Assembly (NCBI GenBank): GCA_945903265.1
Contig: CAMDNQ010000002.1
Coordinates: forward strand, 186,001-250,000
Direction: 5' to 3'
Source of the DNA: Candidatus Sulfopaludibacter sp. SbA3
GTDB lineage: Bacteria > Acidobacteriota > Vicinamibacteria > Vicinamibacterales > UBA2999
Length of the DNA stretch: 64,000 bases
In this document: one piece after another, positions 42,276 through 50,684 of the stretch
How positions within the stretch are numbered: position 1 is the stretch's first letter
Layout: every line of letters starts with the position of its first letter
Made by a program: the position numbers and the translations under genes
The notes under the pieces: generated by a model
What the model saw: only the letters and a program-made list of their open reading frames with translations
What the model was told of the DNA's origin: nothing
The model's database searches: none

Positions 42276-43081
42276 AGAAACCCATCGTGTTGAAGCTGGG
42301 TGGCGAACTCCTCGAACAACCGGACGAACTGCAGGTTCTTGCCGGACGCATCGCGCGCCTGGCCGGCCGCGCGCCGCTCGTGGTGGTGCACGGCGGCGGC
42401 CGCGAAATCGATGCGGCGCTGGCCACCGCAGGAATTCCCAAACAGCAGGTCGACGGCCTGCGGGTCACCGACGCGCGCACCCTCGACGTCGTGGTCGCGG
42501 TCCTGGCGGGCGCCATCAATACACGCCTGGTGGCCGCGCTTCGCGCCGCCGGGGCGCGGCCGGTGGGACTGACGGGCGCCGACGCCGCGGTGGTCACGGT
42601 CAAACGCGCCGGCCCGATCGCGAGCGTTGCCGGCGGCACGGTGGACCTCGGACTGGTCGGATCGCCGATCAACAACGGCGCTCCGCAGCTGCTGACCGAT
42701 CTGCTGACGCGCGGCTATCTGCCGGTCGTCGCGTGCATCGGCGCCACGCGGCGCGGACAGCTGCTGAACGTGAATGCCGATACGCTGGCCGCTCACCTCG
42801 CCGGCGCTCTGGGAGCGGCACGTCTGGTCATCGCCGGCGGCACATCCGGCGTGCTCGACGAACAGGGCCGCACGATCGACACACTGACGACGCGATCGGC
42901 GGCGCAGATGGTGAAGGCCGGCACGGCCAACAAGGGCATGGTGGCGAAGCTCGACGCGTGCCGCGCCGCGTTGAAAAAAGGCGTCGGCGACGTGGTCATT
43001 GCCAACGGGCGCGAGGTGGCGCTCGAAACACTTGCGGCGGGCAGCGGCCGGCTGACCGGCTGCACACAGGTCACACGATGA
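42272..43081 (+). CDS. argB: N-acetylglutamate kinase
   Basis: A 269-residue amino-acid kinase, second step of arginine synthesis. Motifs: VLKLGGELLE, VVVHGGGREIDAALA, GLTGADAAVVTVKRAG, and GTSGVLDEQG near the ATP site. The N-terminal helix of arginine-inhibited hexameric forms is not obvious, so feedback control is uncertain. Coupled by ATGA to argC and argD. Confidence 0.92.
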   Translation: MKKPIVLKLGGELLEQPDELQVLAGRIARLAGRAPLVVVHGGGREIDAALATAGIPKQQVDGLRVTDARTLDVVVAVLAGAINTRLVAALRAAGARPVGLTGADAAVVTVKRAGPIASVAGGTVDLGLVGSPINNGAPQLLTDLLTRGYLPVVACIGATRRGQLLNVNADTLAAHLAGALGAARLVIAGGTSGVLDEQGRTIDTLTTRSAAQMVKAGTANKGMVAKLDACRAALKKGVGDVVIANGREVALETLAAGSGRLTGCTQVTR

Positions 43082-44292
43082 ACCCGACACTCGACGACAT
43101 CACGGCGCGCGAGTCGCGCCACATCGTGCAGACGTACAAACGCCAGCCGGTGGCATTTGTCCGCGGCCGCGGTGTGTCGCTGTACGACACAGAGGGCCGC
43201 GAGTATCTCGACCTCGTGTCGGGCATTGGCGTCGTGGCGCTCGGACATGCGCACCCGGGCCTGACCGCTGCCATTGCGGACCAGGCGGCCACGCTCGTGC
43301 ACACGTCGAACCTGTATTACCACCCGTTTCAGGGGGACGCCGCGGCAAGGCTCGCCGCACTGTCGGGGCTTCCGCGCGTCTTCTTCTCGAACAGCGGCGC
43401 CGAGGCGGTAGAGGCCTGCCTCAAGTTTGCGCGGCGCTACTGGTTTACACAGGGCGCGAAGGATCGCACCCGGTTTGTCGCGCTCCAGGGCGGTTTCGCG
43501 GGACGGACATTTGGCGCGCTGTCGGTCACGCACAACGACCATTACCGCGCGCCGTTTGCGCCGTTGCTCGAGGGGGTGACGTTCGTTGACCCCGCCGATC
43601 CCGCGGCGCTCGTGGCCGCGGTGAACGACAAGACGGCCGCGATTATCGCAGAGCCGATCCAGGGTGAGGGCGGCATCCGGCCGTTGTCTGCGCCATTTGC
43701 CGCCGCAATCAATGACGTCTGCGCCCGAACGGGAACCCTGTACATCGCGGATGAAGTGCAGACCGGACTGGGTCGCACGGGGTATCCGTTCTATTTCCAG
43801 GCTCTCGGCTTGAAACCCGACCTGATTGCGGTTGGAAAGGCACTCGGGGGCGGCATCCCCATCGGGGCGGCCCTCGTGTCCGAACGCGTCGCCGCGCAGA
43901 TTTCAGCCGGCGATCATGGCAGCACCTACGGCGGCAATCTTCTCGGCACACGCGCGGCGGCGTTCGTCCTCACGGAGCTCATGGAGCGCGGCCTGATGGA
44001 TCACGTCAAGACGGTTGGCGCCCACTTCGAGCGCCGCCTGCGCGCGCTCGCACTGAAGCACCCGGTCATCCAGGAAGTCCGGGGTGTTGGATTGATGCGG
44101 GGCCTTCAACTGAGCATTGACGCGATGCCCATTGTCGATACCGCGCGCGGCCACGGGCTGCTCGTGAATCGCACCGATGAGAAGGTCGTCCGCATGCTGC
44201 CGCCGCTGACGATCCAGGCCGCCGAGATCGACCGCGCGGTCGACATGCTGGACACGGTGTTCGCCAGCGTTGCACAGGGGGTACAGGTATGA
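43078..44292 (+). CDS. argD: Acetylornithine aminotransferase
   Basis: A 404-residue class-III PLP aminotransferase that makes N-acetylornithine. Motifs: YLDLVSGIGVVALGHAHPG, FFSNSGAEAVEACLKFAR, IIAEPIQGEGGIRPL, YIADEVQTGLGRTG, and the PLP lysine in DLIAVGKALGGGIPIGA. Start ATG 43078 overlaps argB (ATGA). The gene may also serve lysine synthesis, as in many bacteria. Confidence 0.92.
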   Translation: MNPTLDDITARESRHIVQTYKRQPVAFVRGRGVSLYDTEGREYLDLVSGIGVVALGHAHPGLTAAIADQAATLVHTSNLYYHPFQGDAAARLAALSGLPRVFFSNSGAEAVEACLKFARRYWFTQGAKDRTRFVALQGGFAGRTFGALSVTHNDHYRAPFAPLLEGVTFVDPADPAALVAAVNDKTAAIIAEPIQGEGGIRPLSAPFAAAINDVCARTGTLYIADEVQTGLGRTGYPFYFQALGLKPDLIAVGKALGGGIPIGAALVSERVAAQISAGDHGSTYGGNLLGTRAAAFVLTELMERGLMDHVKTVGAHFERRLRALALKHPVIQEVRGVGLMRGLQLSIDAMPIVDTARGHGLLVNRTDEKVVRMLPPLTIQAAEIDRAVDMLDTVFASVAQGVQV

Positions 44293-44816
44293 CACGTGCC
44301 GCACTCCGTACCGACACGTTCGCGGCGGTCCCGCGTCCGCCTGTTGGCGTGCTTGTCCGCGAGGCCTGCACCGAGGACGCCACCTCCATCCATGCCCTGA
44401 TCGTCGAGCACCAGGCGGAAGGGCGCCTGCTGCCGCGGGAGCTCGTGGAAATCGGCACCCATGCGCATCGCTTCGTCGTGGCGGAACAGGACGGTCACCT
44501 GATCGCGTGCGCCGAGCTGGCGCCCCTGAGCCGCTCGGTGGCAGAGGTCCGGTCGCTGGTCGTGAGCGCCGACGCACGGGCAGTCGGCGTCGGAAGCCGG
44601 ATGCTCGACGAGTTGATGGCGCGCGCCGTGACCGCGGGCTTCGAGAAGCTCTGCGCGTTCACGCATTCGCCGGCGTACTTCGTCCAGCGAGGATTTTCGA
44701 TCGTGCCGCACGTGTGGCTTCCCGAAAAGATCGTCACCGACTGTCATCGCTGTCCGCTGTTCCGGCGATGCGGGCAGTACGCCGTTGTCCGGCCGATTCA
44801 CCACGTCCATGGCTGA
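44289..44816 (+). CDS. Short N-acetylglutamate synthase (GNAT)
   Basis: A 175-residue acetyltransferase, probably the first enzyme of arginine synthesis. The GNAT core is EVRSLVVSADARAVGVGSRM (acetyl-CoA loop), and FTHSPAYFVQRGF follows. The C-terminal DCHRCPLFRRCGQYAV motif, with three cysteines, is typical of short ArgA-like synthases. It lacks the kinase-like domain of E. coli ArgA. With argJ present, this enzyme is needed only to top up the acetyl cycle. Overlaps argD by four bases and argJ by eight. Confidence 0.8.
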   Translation: MTRAALRTDTFAAVPRPPVGVLVREACTEDATSIHALIVEHQAEGRLLPRELVEIGTHAHRFVVAEQDGHLIACAELAPLSRSVAEVRSLVVSADARAVGVGSRMLDELMARAVTAGFEKLCAFTHSPAYFVQRGFSIVPHVWLPEKIVTDCHRCPLFRRCGQYAVVRPIHHVHG

Positions 44817-46047
44817 CGCCATCCGGTCGAGCGCAGCCGCGACGGTCACGCCAACGCGCGGAGGGATCACCGCTCCGCGTGGCTTCCGTACGGGCGCCGT
44901 CCACTGCGGCATCAAGAAGTCGCCCTCTGCCCTCGACCTGGCGGTGCTCGCCGCGGATGCCGCGGGATCGGCGGCGGGGCTGTTCACGACCAATCTCGCG
45001 CAGGCCGCGCCGGTCACGGTCTCGAAAGAGCATCTCGACCGCACCACCGGACGCGCGCGCGCCGTTGTCGTGAACAGCGGCTGCGCCAATGCCTGTACGG
45101 GCGATACGGGGATGCAGCACGCGCGTCAGATGGCCGCCGAGACGGCAGCGGCACTCGGCTGCGCGCCGGAGGAGATCCTCGTCGCCAGCACCGGGGTGAT
45201 TGGCGTGGCGTTGCCGATCGACCGCGTCATCGCCGGCATCCGGAGCGCGACAGGCTCGATGAGCGCCGATGCGGGCGCCGATGCGGCGCGGGCGATCATG
45301 ACGACCGATCCGTTCCCGAAGGACTACGCCGTCACGGTGACGACATCGCGCGGGACGTTCACGATCGGCGGCATGGCCAAGGGCTCCGGCATGATCGAGC
45401 CGAACATGGCGACAATGATCGGCTTCCTCACGACCGACGCACAGGTCGCGCCGGATCTCCTGCGGAAGGCGCTCCAGCTGTCGGCGCGCGACACATTCAA
45501 CGCGATCACGGTCGACGGCGAGTGCTCGACCAACGATTCGCTGTTCGCCCTGGCATCCGGGGCCAGCGGGGTGGTGATTGACGAGGCGCTGTTCCCTGCG
45601 CTCCTCGACGGCATGCTCGCCGTGTCGCGCGAGCTCGCGGTCGCCATCGTGCGCGGCGGCGAAGGCGCCACCAAGCTGATCGCGGTGACGGTCGAAAACG
45701 CCGCGTCGATTGACGACGCCAGGCAGGTCGCGCGCACGATCGCGAATTCGCCGCTCGTCAAGACGGCGGTGCACGGCGCGGATCCGAACTGGGGCCGCAT
45801 CGTCGCCGCTGCCGGCCGGTCGGGCGTGAAGTTCGATATCAACCGCCTCACGGTCCACGTCGGCGGGACGCTGCTCTTCGAGAACGGGTTGCCGCACGAT
45901 GAAGCCGCGCCGGTGGCCGCGGAACATCTCAAGGGCAAGACGGTGCAGATCGACGTCCGCCTTGGCGCCGGCCGTGAGCGCGCGACGATCTGGACCTGCG
46001 ATCTGAGCGCCGAATACGTGAAGATCAACGGCGAGTACCGGACGTGA
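44809..46047 (+). CDS. argJ: Bifunctional ornithine acetyltransferase/N-acetylglutamate synthase
   Basis: A 412-residue enzyme that recycles the acetyl group from acetylornithine to glutamate. Self-cleavage before the nucleophilic threonine occurs in PNMATMIGFL. Other marks: GVHCGIK-like start (GAVHCGIKKSPSALDLAVLA), NSGCANACTG, TVDGECSTNDS. ATG 44809 is chosen inside the end of the acetyltransferase gene. The cyclic pathway explains the lack of argE. Confidence 0.92.
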   Translation: MADAIRSSAAATVTPTRGGITAPRGFRTGAVHCGIKKSPSALDLAVLAADAAGSAAGLFTTNLAQAAPVTVSKEHLDRTTGRARAVVVNSGCANACTGDTGMQHARQMAAETAAALGCAPEEILVASTGVIGVALPIDRVIAGIRSATGSMSADAGADAARAIMTTDPFPKDYAVTVTTSRGTFTIGGMAKGSGMIEPNMATMIGFLTTDAQVAPDLLRKALQLSARDTFNAITVDGECSTNDSLFALASGASGVVIDEALFPALLDGMLAVSRELAVAIVRGGEGATKLIAVTVENAASIDDARQVARTIANSPLVKTAVHGADPNWGRIVAAAGRSGVKFDINRLTVHVGGTLLFENGLPHDEAAPVAAEHLKGKTVQIDVRLGAGRERATIWTCDLSAEYVKINGEYRT

Positions 46048-46997
46048 GCCCGTCTGGTCCGCCGGCGCTGCCGGGCAAAGACTTCCTATCCATCCTCGAT
46101 ATTTCCACCAGCCACCTGCTTCGCCTGCTCGAGGTAGCCGTCCGCCTCAAATCCGAACGCCGGCTCGGTGAGCGCGCGCCTACGGCGCACGCGCTCGGCG
46201 GTGCGCATGTCGCGCTCCTGTTCGAGAAGCCCTCGCTGCGCACGCGATCGACGTTTGAGATTGGCATACGCGAGCTCGGCGGCCATACCCTCGATTTGCC
46301 GCGGGAGTTCGCCGAGGGCACCCGCGAGCCACTCGAGGACGTCGCGCGCAACCTCGAGCGATGGGTCAAGGCGCTGGTCATTCGCACGTACGCCCACGAA
46401 AAGGTGCAGACATTCGCCGGCGCCACTGGCGCACTGAAAGTCATCAACGCGCTCAGCGACGCCGAGCACCCATGTCAGGCACTCGCCGACATGCTGACGC
46501 TGATGGAGCGCTGGGGCGACTGCAAGGGCCGGACGCTGGCCTACGTCGGCGACGGCAACAACGTGGCGACGTCGCTCGTCCATGCGGCGCCCCAGCTCGG
46601 GATCTCCGTGCACGTGGCGACGCCCCCAAGTTATGAGCTTCCCGCGACCGTGGTGCAGGAAGCCATGCGGTCGGCGCAGGGCGGCGCGCAGGTCAGGATG
46701 TTCACCGATGCCCGTGAAGCGGCAGCGGGCGCCGACGCGATCTATACCGACGTGTGGACGTCGATGGGCCAGGAGCAGGAAGCGAAGGTGCGCCGGCGGA
46801 TCTTCCAGCCGTTTCAGGTGAACGCGGCGTTGATGAGCGTCGCCCGCCCGGACGCGCTGTTCATGCACTGCCTCCCCGCGCATCGCGGCGAGGAAGTGAC
46901 GGCCGACGTCTTCGAGTCCGCTTCGTCAGTGGTGTTCGATCAGGCGGAAAACCGTCTTCACACCCAGAAAGCCCTGCTGCTGATGATGCTCGGGTGA
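46044..46997 (+). CDS. argF: Ornithine carbamoyltransferase
   Basis: A 317-residue enzyme making citrulline from ornithine and carbamoyl phosphate. The carbamoyl-phosphate loop is EKPSLRTRSTFEIG (Leu where STRTR has Thr). HPCQALADMLTL, TDVWTSMGQE and HCLPAHRGEEV are typical OTCase motifs; the last argues against acetylornithine or aspartate transcarbamylase. GTG start overlapping argJ (GTGA). Last gene of the operon; argG is not included. Confidence 0.9.
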   Translation: MSPSGPPALPGKDFLSILDISTSHLLRLLEVAVRLKSERRLGERAPTAHALGGAHVALLFEKPSLRTRSTFEIGIRELGGHTLDLPREFAEGTREPLEDVARNLERWVKALVIRTYAHEKVQTFAGATGALKVINALSDAEHPCQALADMLTLMERWGDCKGRTLAYVGDGNNVATSLVHAAPQLGISVHVATPPSYELPATVVQEAMRSAQGGAQVRMFTDAREAAAGADAIYTDVWTSMGQEQEAKVRRRIFQPFQVNAALMSVARPDALFMHCLPAHRGEEVTADVFESASSVVFDQAENRLHTQKALLLMMLG

Positions 46998-47034
46998 ACC
47001 GAATCGGAGGTAGCATGCCGAGAGAAGGCACGAC

Positions 47035-47268
47035 ATGCCCACACCAACCGTGCAATCCGTCGTCCGGTGCGACCCCGACGTGCTGGGTGGTACGCCCGTC
47101 TTCGCTGGCACGCGTGTCCCGCTGAAGAACCTCGTCGATTACCTGGCTGCCGGCGACTCACTCGACCGCTTCCTCGACCACTTTCCATCTGTGACGCGTG
47201 AGCAGGCGGTGGCGGCCTTGGAGATCGCCGGGGACTTACTGGCGTCCCGTGCGCATCCTGCTCGATGA
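47035..47268 (+). CDS. DUF433 antitoxin
   Basis: A 77-residue protein with the DUF433 winged-helix fold: SVVRCDPDVLGGTPVFAGTR, then VDYLAAGDSLDRFLDHFPSV and EQAVAALEIA. It would neutralise the DUF5615 toxin encoded next, and probably represses its own operon. AGAGAAGG lies six bases upstream of the ATG. Overlaps the toxin start by 20 bases. Its partner is broken, so it may be a free antitoxin. Confidence 0.8.
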   Translation: MPTPTVQSVVRCDPDVLGGTPVFAGTRVPLKNLVDYLAAGDSLDRFLDHFPSVTREQAVAALEIAGDLLASRAHPAR

Positions 47269-47568
47269 GTCGCTACCGCGTCCGCTGAGCCCGTTGCTCG
47301 TTGGGCACGACGTTTCAACCGTGGCTCGCAAGGCTGGACCAGTCTGAACAATGGCGCGCTGTTGCGCCAGGCGGCCATGACTTTCGATGTGATGCTGACG
47401 GCGGATCAGAACATCGAGTTCCAGCAGAACATCGCGACGTTACCAGTCGCCGTCATCGTCCTCATAGCGGAGAGCAATCGGCTCGAATCGCTTGAGCCCC
47501 TCGTTCCCGAGGTACTCGCCACCCTCAAGTCCTTGAGGCCGAAAACCCTCGTTCGCGTAGGCGCGTAA
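47249..47568 (+). pseudogene. Frameshifted DUF5615 PIN-like toxin
   Basis: Two frames together give a full DUF5615 protein. The first (GTG 47249) reads RILLDESLPRPLSPLLVGHD then VSTVARKAG, and stops at 47342-47344. The second resumes around 47335 with SLNNGALLRQAAMTFDVMLT, then ADQN. The join is at AAGGCTGG (47330-47337), where four bases (probably AGGC) seem lost. This disables the toxin unless frameshifting occurs. Confidence 0.75.
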
Positions 47569-47573
47569 GGCCG

Positions 47574-47629
47574 AATCAACTGGTCACCCTGGGGCGCCTT
47601 ATGAAGGCGCGCTCGTTCGATTGTTGGGT
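47574..47629 (-). other. attC-like site C, after Nmad3 gene
   Basis: On the minus strand ACCCAAC (47629-47623) and GTTGATT (47580-47574) bracket 42 bases. GCGCCTT/AAGGCGC makes a perfect 7-base-pair stem inside. ACCCAAC fits the RYYYAAC core; GTTGATT fits GTTRRRY at six of seven. The Nmad3 stop codon TAA touches the first core, as is common in cassettes. Weakest of the three sites. Confidence 0.4.
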
Positions 47630-48462
47630 TATGCAATCCCATCGATGAGCGCACGGGCCCATGGACCCGCTTCGGGATAATGCTCGCCATCCAGCACAAA
47701 CTCCTGCCCTCGCCCCACAGTGTCAAGAATCACTCCGGTTTCGATCTTTCGCCAACGCGACGGCTTGCCATGAAAGCTGAGGGACGAAGCGCGTCCCTCT
47801 GGGCTGAACCACGCCGGCAGCTGCCAACGGCTGCGGCTGTGATCCTCCGAAGAGAGTCGAAGCGCTCGGCGGTAGCTATCGAACGTGCCCCCACCAACGC
47901 CACCGTCTTCGACGGATCGAGACACATAGAGCGTGTTGTTTTTTGCTGGAATCCCATGGAAGTGCGGGTGGCTAGCAGCCCAGCGAGGCATGGTCGTCCA
48001 CTTCTCCGCGATCGGCACGGCTTCGGCAACTTCAAGCCAGCCGAACAGAACATGAAGATCCGGAGCATTTGGAATATAGCTCCAGCGTCCATTCGTTTCG
48101 CGCACTTCGTGGAACCAACCAAAGAACAGGAATAGATCCCCCGGCCCTACGCAATGCCTCTCAAGGTGTGTTTGGGCCGCACTGTCTTGGCCGAACAACG
48201 GTCGCCACCCAGCATCACGAGCAATGGCACTGGCTCGAAGATCAGGATCTAGGTGAGCGGGACTCGATGGTCCCAGAGCACCGCGCGTGAGATCAGACAC
48301 AATCCCGGCGATCGGAAGGTCTTCAAAGAGGATGTCCTGATAAGTCAAGAGGCCAGCAGCGTGCGGAATCGGCAATGAGAGCATCCTCCCATTCGGGAAG
48401 ATCGGACTCGGGACACCTCCGGCAGTGGAATCGAAGCCCTTTCGGCTCAGGATGATCTTCAG
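47629..48462 (-). CDS. Nmad3 domain protein (nucleotide modification associated)
   Basis: A 277-residue protein of the Nmad3 family, predicted in phage and defence contexts to act with DNA base modification. Marks: KIILSRKGFDSTAGGVPSP, LPIPHAAG, AHLDPDLR, GDLFLFFGWF, ASHPHFHG, SRWQLPAWF and GQEFVLDG. The family-typical start lies at CTG 48462, preceded at five bases by AGGGG; the first in-frame ATG (48384) would cut off the conserved N-terminus. So it uses CTG or has lost its start codon. It shares a presumed cassette with the 112-residue gene. Confidence 0.7.
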   Translation of the reverse strand: MKIILSRKGFDSTAGGVPSPIFPNGRMLSLPIPHAAGLLTYQDILFEDLPIAGIVSDLTRGALGPSSPAHLDPDLRASAIARDAGWRPLFGQDSAAQTHLERHCVGPGDLFLFFGWFHEVRETNGRWSYIPNAPDLHVLFGWLEVAEAVPIAEKWTTMPRWAASHPHFHGIPAKNNTLYVSRSVEDGGVGGGTFDSYRRALRLSSEDHSRSRWQLPAWFSPEGRASSLSFHGKPSRWRKIETGVILDTVGRGQEFVLDGEHYPEAGPWARALIDGIA

Positions 48463-48559
48463 GAAATCCCCTGCTCTGTATACCTGCAGCGACGCCGCGG
48501 ATGCTCCAATAGCTTCGGTCTTCCAATGGCCGACAGGTGCAGCGGCATTCGACCGCGGC

Positions 48560-48898
48560 CTACTCCTTTACCCAGCCAACTTCCCTGAGCGCTGCTGCGA
48601 ACTCCGGCCGGATTGAAAGGAGCCAATCGCGATTTGTGACGGCCTTGGGCTCGACTCCTGCGACCAAGAGAGTGATGTCAACATTGCGCCGTCCCATCGC
48701 GGAGCCTATCTTCTGTGCAAGCAAGCCATACCGAAGGTTAATACCATCGAATGACTTGTAGCCGGCCGCTTTGGCCAGTTTCGTCGCAGTCATCACGCCG
48801 GCGGATGCCTTACAGTGAGAGGCTAGGAAGACGGTCTGTCGCCCGCCGGGCTTCTTGAGCGATCGCATCGCCTTGACGAATTCGGCCTTACTCGGCAT
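48560..48898 (-). CDS. Unknown 112-residue helical protein
   Basis: Not assigned. The sequence has an Arg/Lys-rich start (PSKAEFVKAMRSLKKPG), a helix pair around TATKLAKAAGYKSFDGINLR and YGLLAQKIGSAMG, and a WLLSIRPEFAAALREVGWV tail. It vaguely recalls helical modules next to HNH nucleases, from memory only. GGAGGAG precedes the ATG. No attC-like site separates it from Nmad3 (98 bases), so the pair may travel together. Confidence 0.55.
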   Translation of the reverse strand: MPSKAEFVKAMRSLKKPGGRQTVFLASHCKASAGVMTATKLAKAAGYKSFDGINLRYGLLAQKIGSAMGRRNVDITLLVAGVEPKAVTNRDWLLSIRPEFAAALREVGWVKE

Positions 48899-49023
48899 GT
48901 CTCCTCCACTGCCTGCTTAGAGCAACTCCTGTTGGGTGAACCAAGCCCGTCGTAATTGGTATATGGGATCCCCTCCGGTCTCATGGCAGCCGGCGGCAAT
49001 AACCAAGCTGCGACACCGGTGCG

Positions 49024-49106
49024 GTCTAACGGAGACGAATGAGCCGCGCGCCGCAGCGAAAGGACCCACAGACGGTCGGAGCTTCGGCTCCGTTTGAATG
49101 TTAGCC
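49024..49106 (-). other. attC-like site A, after HEPN gene
   Basis: Minus strand: GGCTAAC (49106-49100) three bases after the HEPN stop, and GTTAGAC (49030-49024), 83 bases in all. GTTAGAC fits GTTRRRY exactly. Inside, AACGGAG and CTCCGTT pair next to the cores, and CGGAGC/GCTCCG forms a hairpin. Read on the plus strand it begins GTCTAAC, then GAATGAGCCGCGCGCCG, much like known attC sites. Confidence 0.6.
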
Positions 49107-49109
49107 AGT

Positions 49110-49781
49110 TCATGCCGGGTGTCGCGCAATGAAATCTCGAATGCCCGCAATCAGGAGACTCACCTGGGGCGTCTCGTACTCCGCATACTTGCCGTGAGCC
49201 GCCTTGTTGCGGAGATCAAGCCACGCCGTGACACTTTTCTGATCAAGTTTCGAGTACGTCTCAGCGCCAGCTAAGTCCGAATTGAGGCGATCAGCTTTCT
49301 TCGGCGTTGTTGAAGCACCGCTAGCGATCTCGAGGGTGATACCGCTTTTTTGACAGAGCTGCCTAAGGTGCGCCTCCAAGGAACTTCCGGCGATCACGGC
49401 TGCGGCATCTTTGTATCCCTCGTTCAAGAGGTGCTGAGCCATCTCAAGAAAATCAGCGAACAGTTCCGCATGCACGAGCTCTCGATGGGACTTGACATAC
49501 CCGGCCGCCAGATCGGATCTGAGCGATTGCAGAATCCCAGCCAATGAGCGCGCCAAAATTCCTGTGTAGCCTCCAGCCTTGAACACCCGCTCCGATTGGT
49601 CAGCATAGGGGGATGGCCGGCCAGCCACTCGATGAATAGCAGCCTCAGCCCGGCTGACAAACCTCCCGACTTCCGCTTCGGATAGGTCCGAAACGTCGTC
49701 GTATTTGGAGCGCTTCAGCAGGGCCGCAAACTCACTGAGCACGTCATCGAGTTGCGCGATGAGAACTTCCTGTATCGCCAT
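49110..49781 (-). CDS. HEPN-like helical protein
   Basis: A 223-residue, all-helical protein. The C-terminal half has AAAVIAGSSLEAHLRQLC and LDLRNKAAHGKY; R191-x4-H196 is the HEPN RNase motif, and the layout resembles DUF4145-like proteins. The N-terminal half (1-110) is a separate helical region. HEPN proteins often act as toxins or RNA-cleaving defence effectors; a nucleotidyltransferase partner is absent. It is one cassette between two attC-like sites. The ATG start is 14 bases after a cassette boundary. Confidence 0.6.
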   Translation of the reverse strand: MAIQEVLIAQLDDVLSEFAALLKRSKYDDVSDLSEAEVGRFVSRAEAAIHRVAGRPSPYADQSERVFKAGGYTGILARSLAGILQSLRSDLAAGYVKSHRELVHAELFADFLEMAQHLLNEGYKDAAAVIAGSSLEAHLRQLCQKSGITLEIASGASTTPKKADRLNSDLAGAETYSKLDQKSVTAWLDLRNKAAHGKYAEYETPQVSLLIAGIRDFIARHPA

Positions 49782-49795
49782 TCTTTTTCGGGTCT

Positions 49796-49867
49796 GGCTA
49801 ACGGCTGGCTTCAGCTGGGGCGGCTCACGATGTCACCGCTGCGGACGGCTGCAAACGGAGGTTAGAC
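49796..49867 (-). other. attC-like site B, after TIR gene
   Basis: Minus strand: GTCTAAC (49867-49861) overlapping the TIR gene stop TAA, and GTTAGCC (49802-49796), 72 bases. GTCTAAC fits the RYYYAAC core exactly; GTTAGCC fits six of seven of GTTRRRY. The interior can fold through GCGG/CCGC. It shares CTCCGTTTG next to its core with site A. Confidence 0.6.
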
Positions 49868-50662
49868 GACGATCTTGTTCAAGTCCACAGGGTAGCCAGC
49901 CCGCTTGAGCTCGCCTGCCAGCGTCAGTTTCCAAGCACCTGCGTCGTCCAGGGAATGGTACACAACGCCCAAAATGTCGGACGGCAGTTCGACGCCTCCC
50001 TTGTAGAGAACGCACACTTTCTCCCGCTTGAGTCGCCCAATGAAATAACCCATCTCGAGCACCACATTTTGACGCGCACGTGGACGCTTGCGATCTTCGG
50101 CGCCGAGTGGAAAACCGATGTCATCTGGGGTAAACAGAACGATGGCGAAGCCAGCCTGCTCGGCATATTCCTCGAATTTTTCGATGGTCGTCATGCCCTG
50201 ATTGACTCTCTCTTGAAGAACGATGACCTCCAAACCGAGTCGCTCAAGAAAGCGGGCCACCTTTTCCTTGGTCGCCTCATCTTGACCGTGAACTAGGAAC
50301 ACTGAACTGGCAGAAGGCTTATTGGTGATCATCGCGCTTTCCGGCCGGCGCGCTGTGAAAACACCGGCGGTTCCGAGAGACGACGTCCACTGACCGATGA
50401 GTTCACCGGTGTCAGCCAAGCGACACGAGGCTTGAATGGTTCCAAGCTGAAGGCTCTGATTGGGACTCGGCGTAAGGAAGAAAGAGAAATCGACACCTTT
50501 TCCGACACCCTGAATCTCGTACTCGTACGCGCCAAGAGCGGGCTCGTGGAACCGGCCAGTGCCGTACAGGCGGTCAAGCTCTTGGACAAGCTGCAGGAGC
50601 ATCCCGCCGGCGTTCGTGCCGGAGATCTCGCCAGTCCACGTGCCCGAGAGATTCGTGTTCAT
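49862..50662 (-). CDS. TIR-like (CAP12/Pycsar type) effector with N-terminal beta domain
   Basis: A 266-residue cytosolic protein. Residues 118-266 are the TIR-like nucleotide-binding domain of the CAP12/Pycsar group: SSVFLVHGQDEATKEKVA, TTIEKFEEYAE, IVLFTPDD, RARQNVVLEMGYFIGR and a WKLTLAGELKRAGYPVDLNK end. Members cleave NAD+ when activated. Residues 1-105 form a compact beta-rich domain (LSGTWTGEISG, SLQLGTIQASCR, GQWTSSLG) that could sense a ligand or lipid. No cyclase gene is adjacent. It is the first cassette of the island. Confidence 0.72.
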   Translation of the reverse strand: MNTNLSGTWTGEISGTNAGGMLLQLVQELDRLYGTGRFHEPALGAYEYEIQGVGKGVDFSFFLTPSPNQSLQLGTIQASCRLADTGELIGQWTSSLGTAGVFTARRPESAMITNKPSASSVFLVHGQDEATKEKVARFLERLGLEVIVLQERVNQGMTTIEKFEEYAEQAGFAIVLFTPDDIGFPLGAEDRKRPRARQNVVLEMGYFIGRLKREKVCVLYKGGVELPSDILGVVYHSLDDAGAWKLTLAGELKRAGYPVDLNKIVV

Positions 50663-50684
50663 CGCAATTGGAATGAGGCTCGTC

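Noticed and set aside
48899-49023. Further attC core at GTTGGGT near 48933
   Set aside because: It fits GTTRRRY on the plus strand, but there is no partner core at a suitable distance in either direction.
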